The notes beneath the pieces are model-generated. The model saw nothing but the letters and a program-made list of their open reading frames with translations. It did no database searches and was not told the origin of the DNA. A stretch of DNA of 27,492 bases from positions 1 through 27,492 of IMG/VR virus record IMGVR_UViG_3300021962_000520; one strand, given 5' to 3'. Origin of the DNA: a virus. The position numbers and the translations under genes are program-made. Of this stretch, positions 1 to 4,920 are shown one piece after another (position 1 is the stretch's first letter; each line of letters opens with the position of its first letter).

Positions 1-70
1 CTGTTTTATCAGTAGCGTAGTTTATTTCATGTAATTTAACTTTATCTACTGGGTTTTTAAATTTAGCCAT
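1..70 (-). CDS. Unknown protein, N-terminal fragment (runs off the window)
   Basis: Only the first 23 codons are inside the window (MAKFKNPVDKVKLHEINYAT...); the rest lies before base 1. The ATG overlaps the stop codon of the upstream gene in a TAATG arrangement (shared base 70), a common translational-coupling layout in this phage. The fragment is too short to assign a family. It is called a gene because of the coupled start and because the frame stays open to the window edge. Confidence 0.6.
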   Translation of the reverse strand, partial: MAKFKNPVDKVKLHEINYATDKT

Positions 71-327
71 TATTTTTTTCCTTTGAGCATTTGGATTGTT
101 TTTTCCAAATATAAAGCTAAATCCATTGCTTCTTCTTTAGCATGTTGTAAATAATCAATTACTGATAGATCTGTTCTGTCTAAAGTATTGTTATATTTTT
201 CTTTACCCATTTCTGCTCTTTTGATATGTTCATCAATAACTGAATCTACAATTGAGTCGGTTTTTGGAATTGTCCTAGTTGGTGGTTGATTAAATGTCAC
301 CCCATAAACATCACTATTTTTTGTCAT
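70..327 (-). CDS. MazG-like / dATP-dGTP diphosphohydrolase N-terminal-type small protein
   Basis: About 85 residues from the ATG at 327. The region with HIKRAEMGKEKY, then DRTDLSVIDYLQHAKEEAMD and a final helix LALYLEKTIQ, matches small phage proteins of the MazG-like or dATP/dGTP diphosphohydrolase N-terminal kind: helical, with Glu/Asp pairs able to bind Mg2+. The proposed role is dNTP pool sanitation; this is family inference and not proven. An ATG at 360 gives an 11-residue longer form, but the class 1 promoter at 362-392 would start RNA at or after that codon, so 327, preceded by an A-rich leader, is preferred. The 5' end overlaps the last codons of the gp62-like gene. The stop overlaps the next start (TAATG). 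Confidence 0.6.
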   Translation of the reverse strand: MTKNSDVYGVTFNQPPTRTIPKTDSIVDSVIDEHIKRAEMGKEKYNNTLDRTDLSVIDYLQHAKEEAMDLALYLEKTIQMLKGKK

Positions 328-718
328 TTTTCTTTTTTTTATTATAGCCGTAAATTTCATTTAATATAATATCAATTTCTTGTTTTTCCAAAATATTCAA
401 ATAATCTTTAATTTCACGAGTTGAACACTGAAAGTATTTAGCTAATGTTTCAATTTGTTCAGCATCATACTTAAGATTTGATTTTATATATTTACTCCAA
501 GTTTTCTTTTTAGGTATAACATCTCTATAAAAATCATAAAGTTTGTCATTAGGCATAGGATAAGTTTGTGCCATTCCAACAATTGGAATATATTCTTTAG
601 TCATACTTAAAACCCTATTAACTATAAAAGGATTAAAAGCAGATTGTTCAGTTTCAGTAAAACTGTTCCATTCACGCTTTTCAAACGTGATCATATTAAC
701 CCAGTCAAATACTGTCAT
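314..718 (-). CDS. 62: Probable clamp-loader small subunit (T4 gp62-like)
   Basis: 134 residues. The opening MTVFDWVNMITFEKREWNSF, the FNPFIVNRVLSM segment near residues 29-40 and the later IPKKKTWSKYIKS and LAKYFQCSTREIKDYL segments match my recollection of the divergent gp62-like clamp-loader subunits of T4-type phages. In T4, gp62 joins four gp44 AAA+ subunits to load the gp45 clamp. The gp44-like gene lies about 0.4 kb upstream in the same run, as in T4 where 44 and 62 are neighbours. No catalytic motif is expected. The start overlaps the stop of the zinc-ribbon gene by one base. The C-terminus is Lys-rich and overlaps the start region of the next gene. The alternative is an unrelated phage protein. 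Confidence 0.6.
   Translation of the reverse strand: MTVFDWVNMITFEKREWNSFTETEQSAFNPFIVNRVLSMTKEYIPIVGMAQTYPMPNDKLYDFYRDVIPKKKTWSKYIKSNLKYDAEQIETLAKYFQCSTREIKDYLNILEKQEIDIILNEIYGYNKKKKNDKK
362..392 (-). promoter_or_regulatory. Class 1 promoter for the MazG-like gene
   Basis: Minus strand: TTTGG at 388-392 and TTATATTA at 362-369, the same 31-nt geometry as seven other sites in the window. It lies entirely inside the 3' end of the gp62-like coding region, so it would give extra transcription of the downstream gene. It resembles the Bacteroidota -33 TTTG / -7 TAnnTTTG consensus. Confidence 0.6.
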
Positions 719-948
719 TAATCCTGTTTCTTTAATTCAGATGGAATAAATTCCTCATTTACATGTTGACATTTACTACAAGAAAATACTGGAATAGGTA
801 TAATTCCATCTTGTGGTTGTCCAGTTAAAAACCTAGATACTTTACGTAACAACAATCCTTCTACAAAAACTGTGTTACCACACTCATCACATGCTACAGG
901 AACTGTTTTATCCAATGTAACATTTACATTTACTTGATTATTTTTCAT
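718..948 (-). CDS. Small zinc-ribbon protein
   Basis: 76 residues with two Cys pairs, CDEC (about 20-23) and CSKC (about 57-60), which form a typical four-Cys zinc ribbon. The loop between carries hydrophobic strands (VFVEGLLLRKVSRFL). Such short Zn-ribbon proteins sit beside the clamp-loader genes in many T4-type phages; their role is not established. The gene starts inside the 3' end of the membrane-protein gene (11-nt overlap) and ends on the gp62-like start (TAATG), so it is part of the 44-62 transcription run. Confidence 0.6.
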   Translation of the reverse strand: MKNNQVNVNVTLDKTVPVACDECGNTVFVEGLLLRKVSRFLTGQPQDGIIPIPVFSCSKCQHVNEEFIPSELKKQD

Positions 949-1138
949 TTTTTGTTTGTTTATGTTCTTTCCAATCTAAATAAAAACCAATTGCAACTAA
1001 TAAATTCATTCCAACTGATGCCCATAATTCCATTATATCTTCATAAATATTCATTGTTAGATGAACATGACCTACCATCCAAAATGGAACTGATAAATTA
1101 CTTGATACCCATCTAATAAAATACATTATAAAGGTCAT
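938..1138 (-). CDS. Small membrane protein, unknown
   Basis: 66 residues. A hydrophobic N-terminal stretch (residues 1-30, many Phe/Trp/Val) and a second one (about 38-53, ELWASVGMNLLVAIGFYL) suggest two membrane-associated helices, ending in a charged tail KEHKQTKNEK. The ATG overlaps the gp44-like stop as ATGA. An antisense reading frame covers the same bases, but the coupled overlap and run of co-directional genes favour this one. No function is recognised. Confidence 0.5.
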   Translation of the reverse strand: MTFIMYFIRWVSSNLSVPFWMVGHVHLTMNIYEDIMELWASVGMNLLVAIGFYLDWKEHKQTKNEK

Positions 1139-2016
1139 GATAATAATTTAGCAACAGTTGACATAAAATTAATTTCTTTATCTACAGCTGATATAGCCTG
1201 ATATTGACCTTCAGCAATTATAATTATATCAGAAGCTGCTTTTGTATTATCATAAAGTGCTCTATATAACTCAGTAAAATCTCTTAAATTAGAATCAGCT
1301 ATAATTTGTCTAATTTTAGTAAATGAGTCTTTAGAGCGTTTATTTAATTCATCAATAATTTCTTTTGATGGGTTTGCTTTTTGTAAATTACCATCTGTAA
1401 TAGAGTTATTCTTAACTGATGACTGAAGTGAATTAATAATTCTCCTAATATCAGGGTAAAAATTACTTATATATTTAGCAACATCTTCTTTAATATAAGA
1501 TATATTTTCTTGATCAAGAATGTTAATTACATGTTTATATATTTGTGGTTTAGATGGTGTTTCTAAACGGTATAAAGCGAGTCTAGATTGAAGTGGCTCA
1601 ATTATACGTTCAATATAATTACATGTGAATATAAACCTTGTATTGAGTGAAAATGTCTCAATTACATTACGTAATGCGGCTTGAGCATTAATAGTTAAGA
1701 AATCAGCTTCATCTAATACTACAATCTTAATAGGTTGAAATGAAGCAGCTGAGGCATATGTTTTTATTTTTTCTCTAATTGTATCAATACCATTTTCATC
1801 TGAACAATTAATATAAATAAAATCACATTTTAAATTAACAGTTAATAACTTAGCAGCTGTTGTTTTACCAACCCCAGCTGTTCCATATAGTAATAAGTTA
1901 GGAAAGTCATTTTTTTCTATCCATTCTTTAACTCCAGCTATAAAATCATCATTGCCTAAATAAGTATCTAAAACAGTTGGTCTATATTTTTCAACCCAAA
2001 GTGAATGTTTTTTCAT
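1135..2016 (-). CDS. 44: Clamp-loader large subunit, AAA+ ATPase (T4 gp44-like)
   Basis: 293 residues. It opens with the RFC-type signature WVEKYRPTVLDTYLG. Walker A is GTAGVGKT (residues 45-52), Walker B is VVLDEAD (99-105), sensor 1 is TCN (131-133), and the SRC-like QSRLALYRL follows at 143-151. This is the ATPase that opens and loads the sliding clamp, acting with the gp62-like protein encoded downstream. In T4 gp44 is 319 residues; this one is slightly shorter with a helical C-terminal collar. It has a 2-nt gap to the upstream gene and an ATGA overlap with the next one. I infer it is transcribed from the class 1 promoter at 3230-3260. Confidence 0.92.
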   Translation of the reverse strand: MKKHSLWVEKYRPTVLDTYLGNDDFIAGVKEWIEKNDFPNLLLYGTAGVGKTTAAKLLTVNLKCDFIYINCSDENGIDTIREKIKTYASAASFQPIKIVVLDEADFLTINAQAALRNVIETFSLNTRFIFTCNYIERIIEPLQSRLALYRLETPSKPQIYKHVINILDQENISYIKEDVAKYISNFYPDIRRIINSLQSSVKNNSITDGNLQKANPSKEIIDELNKRSKDSFTKIRQIIADSNLRDFTELYRALYDNTKAASDIIIIAEGQYQAISAVDKEINFMSTVAKLLS

Positions 2017-2018
2017 AA

Positions 2019-2477
2019 TTAAAATATAATAAATAAAATAGCAATAGCAAAACCTATTATTGATGAAATTAAAACAATATTTTTAATATTATTTGAGGTA
2101 TTTAAACTATCATATGATGGATATTTACTAGGTGAATAACCTAGTTCTATTAATTGTTTATCAAGCTTATCAATTTCAGTAGCCCAATATTCATAATTTC
2201 TTTTACTTTGTTTTTTGTTTAATTCTCTATCAAAAGTATTAACAATAACTTGTTCTTTCATTAATTTAATACAAATATCTCTTTCACGATTTAAATCTTC
2301 AATTTGTTCTTTTCTTTTATAAATAAGATCAAATTTCTTATAAATTTCATTTTTAGATACATTTTTCCACTCTGGATAAGTGGTACGAACTAATGTTTCA
2401 AATTTCTCAAAGTAATAAGAACGATTTTGGTGATGAGTAGCTAACTCAATCATTTCCTTTGTTAATTTTAACTTCAT
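2019..2477 (-). CDS. Tail-anchored coiled-coil protein, unknown
   Basis: 152 residues. The body is highly charged and helical (heptad-like stretch around residues 45-110, rich in Lys/Glu) and ends in one hydrophobic segment (about 131-151, NIVLISSIIGFAIAILFIIF) at the very C-terminus. That arrangement is a tail-anchor: the bulk should face the cytoplasm. It lies between the CAU tRNA and the gp44-like gene. I recognise no family and give no function. Confidence 0.55.
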   Translation of the reverse strand: MKLKLTKEMIELATHHQNRSYYFEKFETLVRTTYPEWKNVSKNEIYKKFDLIYKRKEQIEDLNRERDICIKLMKEQVIVNTFDRELNKKQSKRNYEYWATEIDKLDKQLIELGYSPSKYPSYDSLNTSNNIKNIVLISSIIGFAIAILFIIF

Positions 2478-2494
2478 ATAAACCTTTATTTTAG

Positions 2495-2568
2495 TGGACC
2501 CTGTAGGGTTTGAACCTACGACCCCCAGATTATGAGTCTGACGCTCTGACCAACTGAGCTAAGGGTCC
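2495..2568 (-). tRNA. tRNA with CAU anticodon (Ile2 or elongator Met)
   Basis: 74 nt without an encoded CCA. Acceptor GGACCCT pairs with AGGGTCC, discriminator A; the D-arm is GCTC/GAGC; the anticodon stem TCAGA/TCTGG holds loop CTCATAA; the T-loop is TTCAAAC. C4-G69 and C5-G68 together with the CTCATAA loop resemble the determinants by which TilS recognises tRNA-Ile2, in which C34 becomes lysidine. It could instead be elongator Met. It lies away from the main tRNA cluster, between two protein genes. Confidence 0.9.
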
Positions 2569-2778
2569 ATAAATCAAATAAGGAAAAATTAAATTTTCAC
2601 TGAAAAGGTTTAAGATTTAAGTTTTCCAATTTTAAGCTTTCACGTTTAAATTTTAAGGCGAGCTATCAAAATCAAAATCTTAGTATCATGTTCATGAAGT
2701 AAAGCGATATGTGGTCGCCATTGTCCTAAATTAAAAATTTAATCTAGGTGCTACTAGCTTAATCTTCCCTTTATTTGA
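2569..2778 (-). other. 210-nt intergenic stretch with hairpins, no gene seen
   Basis: No convincing ORF is present. On the minus strand there is a near-perfect 11-bp hairpin at 2725-2748 (CCTAGATTAAA / TTTAATTTAGG), a GGCGA / TCGCC pair about 60 nt apart, a small GCGA-TCGC hairpin, and a TCATGAACATGA palindrome near 2690. The GC-rich patches stand out from the AT-rich surroundings. It may be a processing spacer before the CAU tRNA or a small RNA; I cannot choose. Confidence 0.3.
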
Positions 2779-3207
2779 TTATATCTTTGTTAAAGCATTA
2801 AATGCTTCAATTTCTTCTTGAAGGGCGTCAATTTTTTCTTCCCAATTACTTATTACTTGATCTTTTTGAATTTGATCCATCCAACATGAATATTCACTTT
2901 TTTCTTCACTATAGCCTCTTCTAAATAATCCTTTTTTAGTATCAACTTTTTTCATACGTGAAACTAAATTTTTAAGTTCTCCTAGTTCAAAAATTTTATG
3001 AGCAATTGGTTGGTTAGCAATTTGAATTTTAGTTTTCAAATTAACTAATTCTTGAGTAGTTGATAACCAACTATTATACATTATTTGTGGATCATATGTT
3101 TGTTCTTGATCTGTTTCAAATGAGTTACTATTAGAAAAACGAGAGTAAAACTCATCAGCTTTTTTAATTAACTTTTTCTTTTGTTTGAGTGCTTTTGTCA
3201 AATTCAT
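2779..3207 (-). CDS. Coiled-coil-like hypothetical protein
   Basis: 142 residues, Lys/Glu-rich and predicted helical, with a Lys-rich opening (KALKQKKKLIKKADEFYSRF), a central segment FELGELKNLVSRMKKVDTKK and a C-terminal helix EEKIDALQEEIEAFNALTKI. No signal peptide and no recognised domain. It is the first gene after the class 1 promoter at 3230-3260 and should be co-transcribed with the CAU tRNA and clamp-loader genes. Confidence 0.55.
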   Translation of the reverse strand: MNLTKALKQKKKLIKKADEFYSRFSNSNSFETDQEQTYDPQIMYNSWLSTTQELVNLKTKIQIANQPIAHKIFELGELKNLVSRMKKVDTKKGLFRRGYSEEKSEYSCWMDQIQKDQVISNWEEKIDALQEEIEAFNALTKI

Positions 3208-3229
3208 ATTTTTTCTTTTATAACAATAT

Positions 3230-3260
3230 TAATATAATAAATCTTTTTTAGAGAGCCAAA
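3230..3260 (-). promoter_or_regulatory. Class 1 promoter for the 142-aa gene and clamp-loader run
   Basis: Minus strand TTTGGCT at 3254-3260 and TTATATTA at 3230-3237, with TAA at positions 11-13 of the element. It sits in the 90-nt intergenic gap and so is one of the cleanest copies. The leader to the ATG at 3207 is about 20 nt. Confidence 0.7.
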
Positions 3261-3297
3261 TTTTTTAAAAAAATAGTAGATATTCTTTAACAGTTAA

Positions 3298-3615
3298 TTA
3301 TCCTTTTATAACCTCCTTAGTTTTGTTAGATTGAAGTTTATCAATACGAGAGTCTATATATGATGTAATATCTCGTTTTTCTTCTTCAATTGATCTAAAT
3401 ATTTGTTCTTCAACACTACTCACTCGTTGATGAATTTCATTTGAGTTTTCTGATATAGATCGATGAATATGATCAAATTCTCTATACATAGAGTTTTCTA
3501 AATTCTCGACTTTTTTAGTCTGTTTGTAAATCTTAACTAAACCTAAAACTACTACTACAGCTACAGCCATACCAATAATTGTAAGCATACCTAAAATAAA
3601 TGATGTAATTTCCAT
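3298..3615 (-). CDS. Membrane-anchored coiled-coil protein
   Basis: 105 residues. One N-terminal transmembrane segment (residues 4-27, TSFILGMLTIIGMAVAVVVV) is followed by a long amphipathic coiled coil (about 35-100, NSNEIHQRVSSVEEQIFRSI and on), so a cytoplasmic-tail or periplasmic-rod layout. It has one of the few strong Shine-Dalgarno sequences in the window (AAGGAG, 8 nt before ATG). A weak TTTG at 3657-3660 upstream could be part of a promoter but does not have the class 1 spacing. Function is unknown. Confidence 0.55.
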   Translation of the reverse strand: MEITSFILGMLTIIGMAVAVVVVLGLVKIYKQTKKVENLENSMYREFDHIHRSISENSNEIHQRVSSVEEQIFRSIEEEKRDITSYIDSRIDKLQSNKTKEVIKG

Positions 3616-3678
3616 AATTTTTTCTCCTTTTTAATTTTTAAATTGTTTTAAATAAGTCAAAGAACATCTACTATTTTG

Positions 3679-3752
3679 TGATTCCGACAGGATTCGAACC
3701 TGTGACCTACAGCTTAGAAGGCTGTTGCTCTATCCAGCTGAGCTACAAAATC
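3679..3752 (-). tRNA. tRNA-Arg (UCU)
   Basis: 74 nt. Acceptor GATTTTG/CGGAATC (two G-U pairs), D-arm GCTC/GAGC, anticodon arm ACAGC-CTTCTAA-GCTGT with anticodon TCT, T-loop TTCGAAT, discriminator A, no encoded CCA. It reads AGA/AGG-type Arg codons, which suits an AT-rich genome. It is the last tRNA of the cluster in transcription order. Confidence 0.95.
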
Positions 3753-3758
3753 AATTTG

Positions 3759-3830
3759 TACTCGGTAGGGGAGTTGAACCCCTCTTACCAGGATGAAAAC
3801 CTGGTGTCCTAACCGATAGACGAACCGAGC
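3759..3830 (-). tRNA. tRNA-Glu (UUC)
   Basis: 72 nt. Acceptor GCTCGGT/ACCGAGT closes with a G1-U72 wobble; D-arm GTC..GAC; anticodon arm CCAGG-TTTTCAT-CCTGG with TTC; T-loop TTCAACT; discriminator A. No encoded CCA. Only 6 nt separate it from tRNA-Arg. Confidence 0.95.
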
Positions 3831-3903
3831 AAGTTGTAGGATATCGCTTAACCTACGATGATTGTACCTTTCATCTTTTACCCCATAAGGGATGATTTTT
3901 TTG
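3831..3903 (-). other. Structured 73-nt spacer between tRNA-Gln and tRNA-Glu
   Basis: No ORF is supported. Two hairpins are visible on the minus strand: CATC/GATG enclosing CCC-TTAT-GGG (about 3872-3894), and GTAGG/CCTAC (3836-3840 with 3852-3856). It may guide processing of the tRNA precursor. Confidence 0.35.
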
Positions 3904-3974
3904 TTACCCCTGATAGATTCGAACTACCATTAACTGGACCAAAACCAGTTGTCCTGCCGTTAGACGAAAGGGTA
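3904..3974 (-). tRNA. tRNA-Gln (UUG)
   Basis: 71 nt. Acceptor TACCCTT/AGGGGTA, a U1-A72 end as in bacterial tRNA-Gln; anticodon arm ACTGG-TTTTGGT-CCAGT with TTG; T-arm GGTAG-TTCGAAT-CTATC; discriminator A. No encoded CCA. It ends 5 nt before tRNA-Ser. Confidence 0.93.
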
Positions 3975-3979
3975 ATGTG

Positions 3980-4064
3980 CGGAAGATGTAGGATTCGAAC
4001 CTACGGAACCTCTCGGTTCAACAGTTTTCAAGACTGCCGCGATCGACCACTCTGCCAATCTTCC
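3980..4064 (-). tRNA. tRNA-Ser (UGA)
   Basis: 85 nt with the long variable arm of a class II tRNA (GAACC..GGTTC). Acceptor GGAAGAT/ATCTTCC, anticodon arm GCAGT-CTTGAAA-ACTGT with TGA, T-loop TTCGAAT, discriminator G as expected for Ser. No encoded CCA. Confidence 0.95.
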
Positions 4065-4068
4065 GTAT

Positions 4069-4136
4069 AGTGGAGCGTCACTTATTTCTAAGTTATCCAC
4101 TTCGGTTACGTTATCTTTCGATAAGAGGCTTTACCG
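4069..4136 (-). ncRNA. Two tandem GAAA-tetraloop hairpins in the tRNA cluster
   Basis: Two adjacent stem-loops of 34 and 33 nt fill the spacer upstream of tRNA-Ser. The first has outer stem CGGT/ACCG (4133-4136 with 4103-4106) and inner stem TTATC-GAAA-GATAA (4111-4124). The second has outer stem AGTGG/CCACT (4097-4101 with 4069-4073) and inner stem ACTTA-GAAA-TAAGT (4080-4093). The repeated design, an outer stem, internal loop, then 5-bp stem with a GNRA tetraloop, suggests a selected RNA structure. Function is unknown. Confidence 0.4.
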
Positions 4137-4145
4137 AGCCCAAGG

Positions 4146-4271
4146 TAGTCAGGACAGGATTCAAACCTGTATACATGGATATGGTATCTACGGTGGATTA
4201 CCCGCCTCACCTCACCACTTATCCTTGCGTCTACCACGTCAGGGAAACCCCTAACCTTCCGCCACCTGACT
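4146..4271 (-). ncRNA. 126-nt tRNA-like element, non-canonical
   Basis: It has a perfect 7-bp acceptor-like stem (AGTCAGG at 4265-4271 with CCTGACT at 4147-4153), a canonical T-arm directly next to it (ACAGG-TTTGAAT-CCTGT, 4154-4170) and a Leu-like D region (GGCGGAA ... TGGTAGACGC). However, it is about 40 nt longer than a class II tRNA: extra sequence sits in the D-loop, and no 7-nt anticodon loop with T33 can be placed. The D-loop insert contains a second CCTGAC (4238-4243) able to compete for the 5' acceptor strand. It could be a decayed tRNA-Leu, or a stable RNA like the T4 cluster RNAs of unknown role. Confidence 0.45.
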
Positions 4272-4272
4272 A

Positions 4273-4317
4273 TAAAAAACCCTAGCAGTTTCTGTTGATC
4301 AGACAGTCTTACTAGGG
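4273..4317 (-). terminator. Intrinsic terminator inside the tRNA cluster
   Basis: Minus strand: CCCTAG (4312-4317) pairs with CTAGGG (4280-4285), with a nested CTGT/ACAG stem, followed directly by TTTTTT (4274-4279). It would stop or attenuate transcription after tRNA-Thr and the initiator-like tRNA, before the 126-nt element and the four distal tRNAs. Confidence 0.6.
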
Positions 4318-4411
4318 ATGTCAATTTAGCTTATGCCTTGGGCTATTCACTTATTTGACAACAAGACCACAGCTAGTGAGCAGTTCTGATGGTATGCTTC
4401 GTGGTACTTTG
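4273..4411 (-). ncRNA. Candidate small RNA of three hairpins ending in a terminator
   Basis: Between the initiator-like tRNA and the 126-nt element, three consecutive hairpins occur in transcription order: ACCAC/GTGGT (4401-4405 with 4366-4370, inner AGCA/TGCT), TGTCAA/TTGACA (4355-4360 with 4319-4324), then the terminator stem at 4280-4317 followed by six T. No ORF with support is present. It could be a discrete small RNA released by processing after the tRNA, or simply the terminal leader of the first half of the cluster. Confidence 0.35.
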
Positions 4412-4482
4412 TTGCGGACGACAGACTCGAACTATCAACCCTGGGTTATGAGCCCAATGTGTTACCATTACACCAATCCGCT
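4412..4482 (-). tRNA. tRNA-Met (CAU), initiator-like
   Basis: 71 nt. Anticodon arm TTGGG-CTCATAA-CCCAG gives CAT with three consecutive G-C pairs (29-31 with 39-41), the hallmark of initiator tRNA. The acceptor is AGCGGAT/GTCCGCA, leaving an A1-A72 mismatch at the end, analogous to the unpaired 1-72 position of bacterial tRNA-fMet. The T-arm is GATAG-TTCGAGT-CTGTC, discriminator A. The D-stem second pair is T11-A24, more elongator-like than the usual A11-U24. I favour an initiator tRNA; a divergent elongator is the alternative. Confidence 0.88.
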
Positions 4483-4486
4483 ATAT

Positions 4487-4583
4487 AGGTGGTGAATAAT
4501 TTGCGATTATTCATTTCTACTTCTGAATATGCTGATTAAGTTAACATCACAGCAGGAATTTCATTTTCGTCTAACTACCACCT
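4487..4583 (-). ncRNA. 97-nt tRNA-like structured element
   Basis: It fills the gap between the encoded CCA of tRNA-Thr (4584) and the initiator-like tRNA. A perfect 7-bp closing stem (AGGTGGT at 4577-4583 with ACCACCT at 4487-4493) directly abuts a perfect 7-bp hairpin GAATAAT-CGCAA-ATTATTC (4494-4512), which copies the acceptor/T-arm topology of a tRNA. The central part contains a GCTG/CAGC stem but no canonical D or anticodon arm. It may be a degenerate tRNA or a dedicated stable RNA. Confidence 0.4.
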
Positions 4584-4659
4584 TGGAGCCACCTGCCGGA
4601 CTCGAACCAGCGACCATCTGATTACAAATCAGAAGCTCTACCAACTGAGCTAAGGGGGC
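4584..4659 (-). tRNA. tRNA-Thr (UGU), CCA encoded
   Basis: 76 nt including an encoded CCA, the only one in the cluster. Acceptor GCCCCCT/AGGTGGC has one C4-U69 mismatch; D-arm GCTC/GAGC; anticodon arm TCTGA-TTTGTAA-TCAGA with TGT; T-arm GCTGG-TTCGAGT-CCGGC; discriminator T. It is the first tRNA after the lipoprotein gene (11-nt gap), so both are probably on one transcript. Confidence 0.93.
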
Positions 4660-4670
4660 TTGTAAAAGAA

Positions 4671-4862
4671 TTATTTATTTAATTCTTTAATACCTGTAAG
4701 AACTGAATCAGAACGAAGTTCTACTTGATGAGCCAATGAATCAACACTCATTGAATCAGTACAAGTTGAATCAGTACAAACTGAATCTTTAGATGAAGTT
4801 GAGGTTTCGTTTGAGCAAGAAGCCAAAGTAACCAATGTAGCGATAAATAATACTTTTTTCAT
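4671..4862 (-). CDS. Small lipoprotein
   Basis: 63 residues. The N-terminus MKKVLFIATLVTLASC is a signal peptide with a lipobox LASC (Cys16). The mature part is Ser/Thr/Asp-rich with a duplicated VCTDSTCTDSMSVDS stretch, two further Cys and a short helix ending LTGIKELNK. An envelope lipoprotein this small could be a superinfection-exclusion factor or spanin-like partner, but nothing in the sequence decides this. It is driven by the class 1 promoter at 4886-4916 and is followed by the tRNA cluster. Confidence 0.65.
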   Translation of the reverse strand: MKKVLFIATLVTLASCSNETSTSSKDSVCTDSTCTDSMSVDSLAHQVELRSDSVLTGIKELNK

Positions 4863-4885
4863 TTTTAATTTTCTCTTATTTATAA

Positions 4886-4916
4886 TAATATAATAAAAGA
4901 AATTTAAAAAACCAAA
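4886..4916 (-). promoter_or_regulatory. Class 1 promoter for the lipoprotein and tRNA cluster
   Basis: Minus strand TTTGGTT at 4910-4916 and TTATATTA at 4886-4893, with TAA at positions 11-13. It lies in the gap after the 396-aa gene. A TATAAATA octamer follows at 4877-4884, matching the T4 late consensus, but it is the only intergenic-type copy and may be chance. Confidence 0.65.
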
Positions 4917-4920
4917 TTTT

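Noticed and set aside
934-1116. Plus-strand 60-codon ORF opposite the small membrane protein
   Set aside because: It is antisense to a gene that is translationally coupled to gp44; no promoter or ribosome site is seen.
4146-4271. Group I intron or intron-containing tRNA-Leu
   Set aside because: Extra sequence is split between the D-loop and anticodon/variable region, totals only about 40 nt, and shows no intron core motifs.
3858-4285. Two plus-strand ORFs (70 and 71 codons) and one minus-strand ORF across the tRNA cluster
   Set aside because: They run through well-defined tRNA genes on the minus strand, have tRNA-derived composition and no start signals.
4877-4884. T4-type late promoter TATAAATA before the lipoprotein gene
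   Set aside because: Similar octamers are not found systematically upstream of other genes here, and a class 1 promoter already serves this gene.
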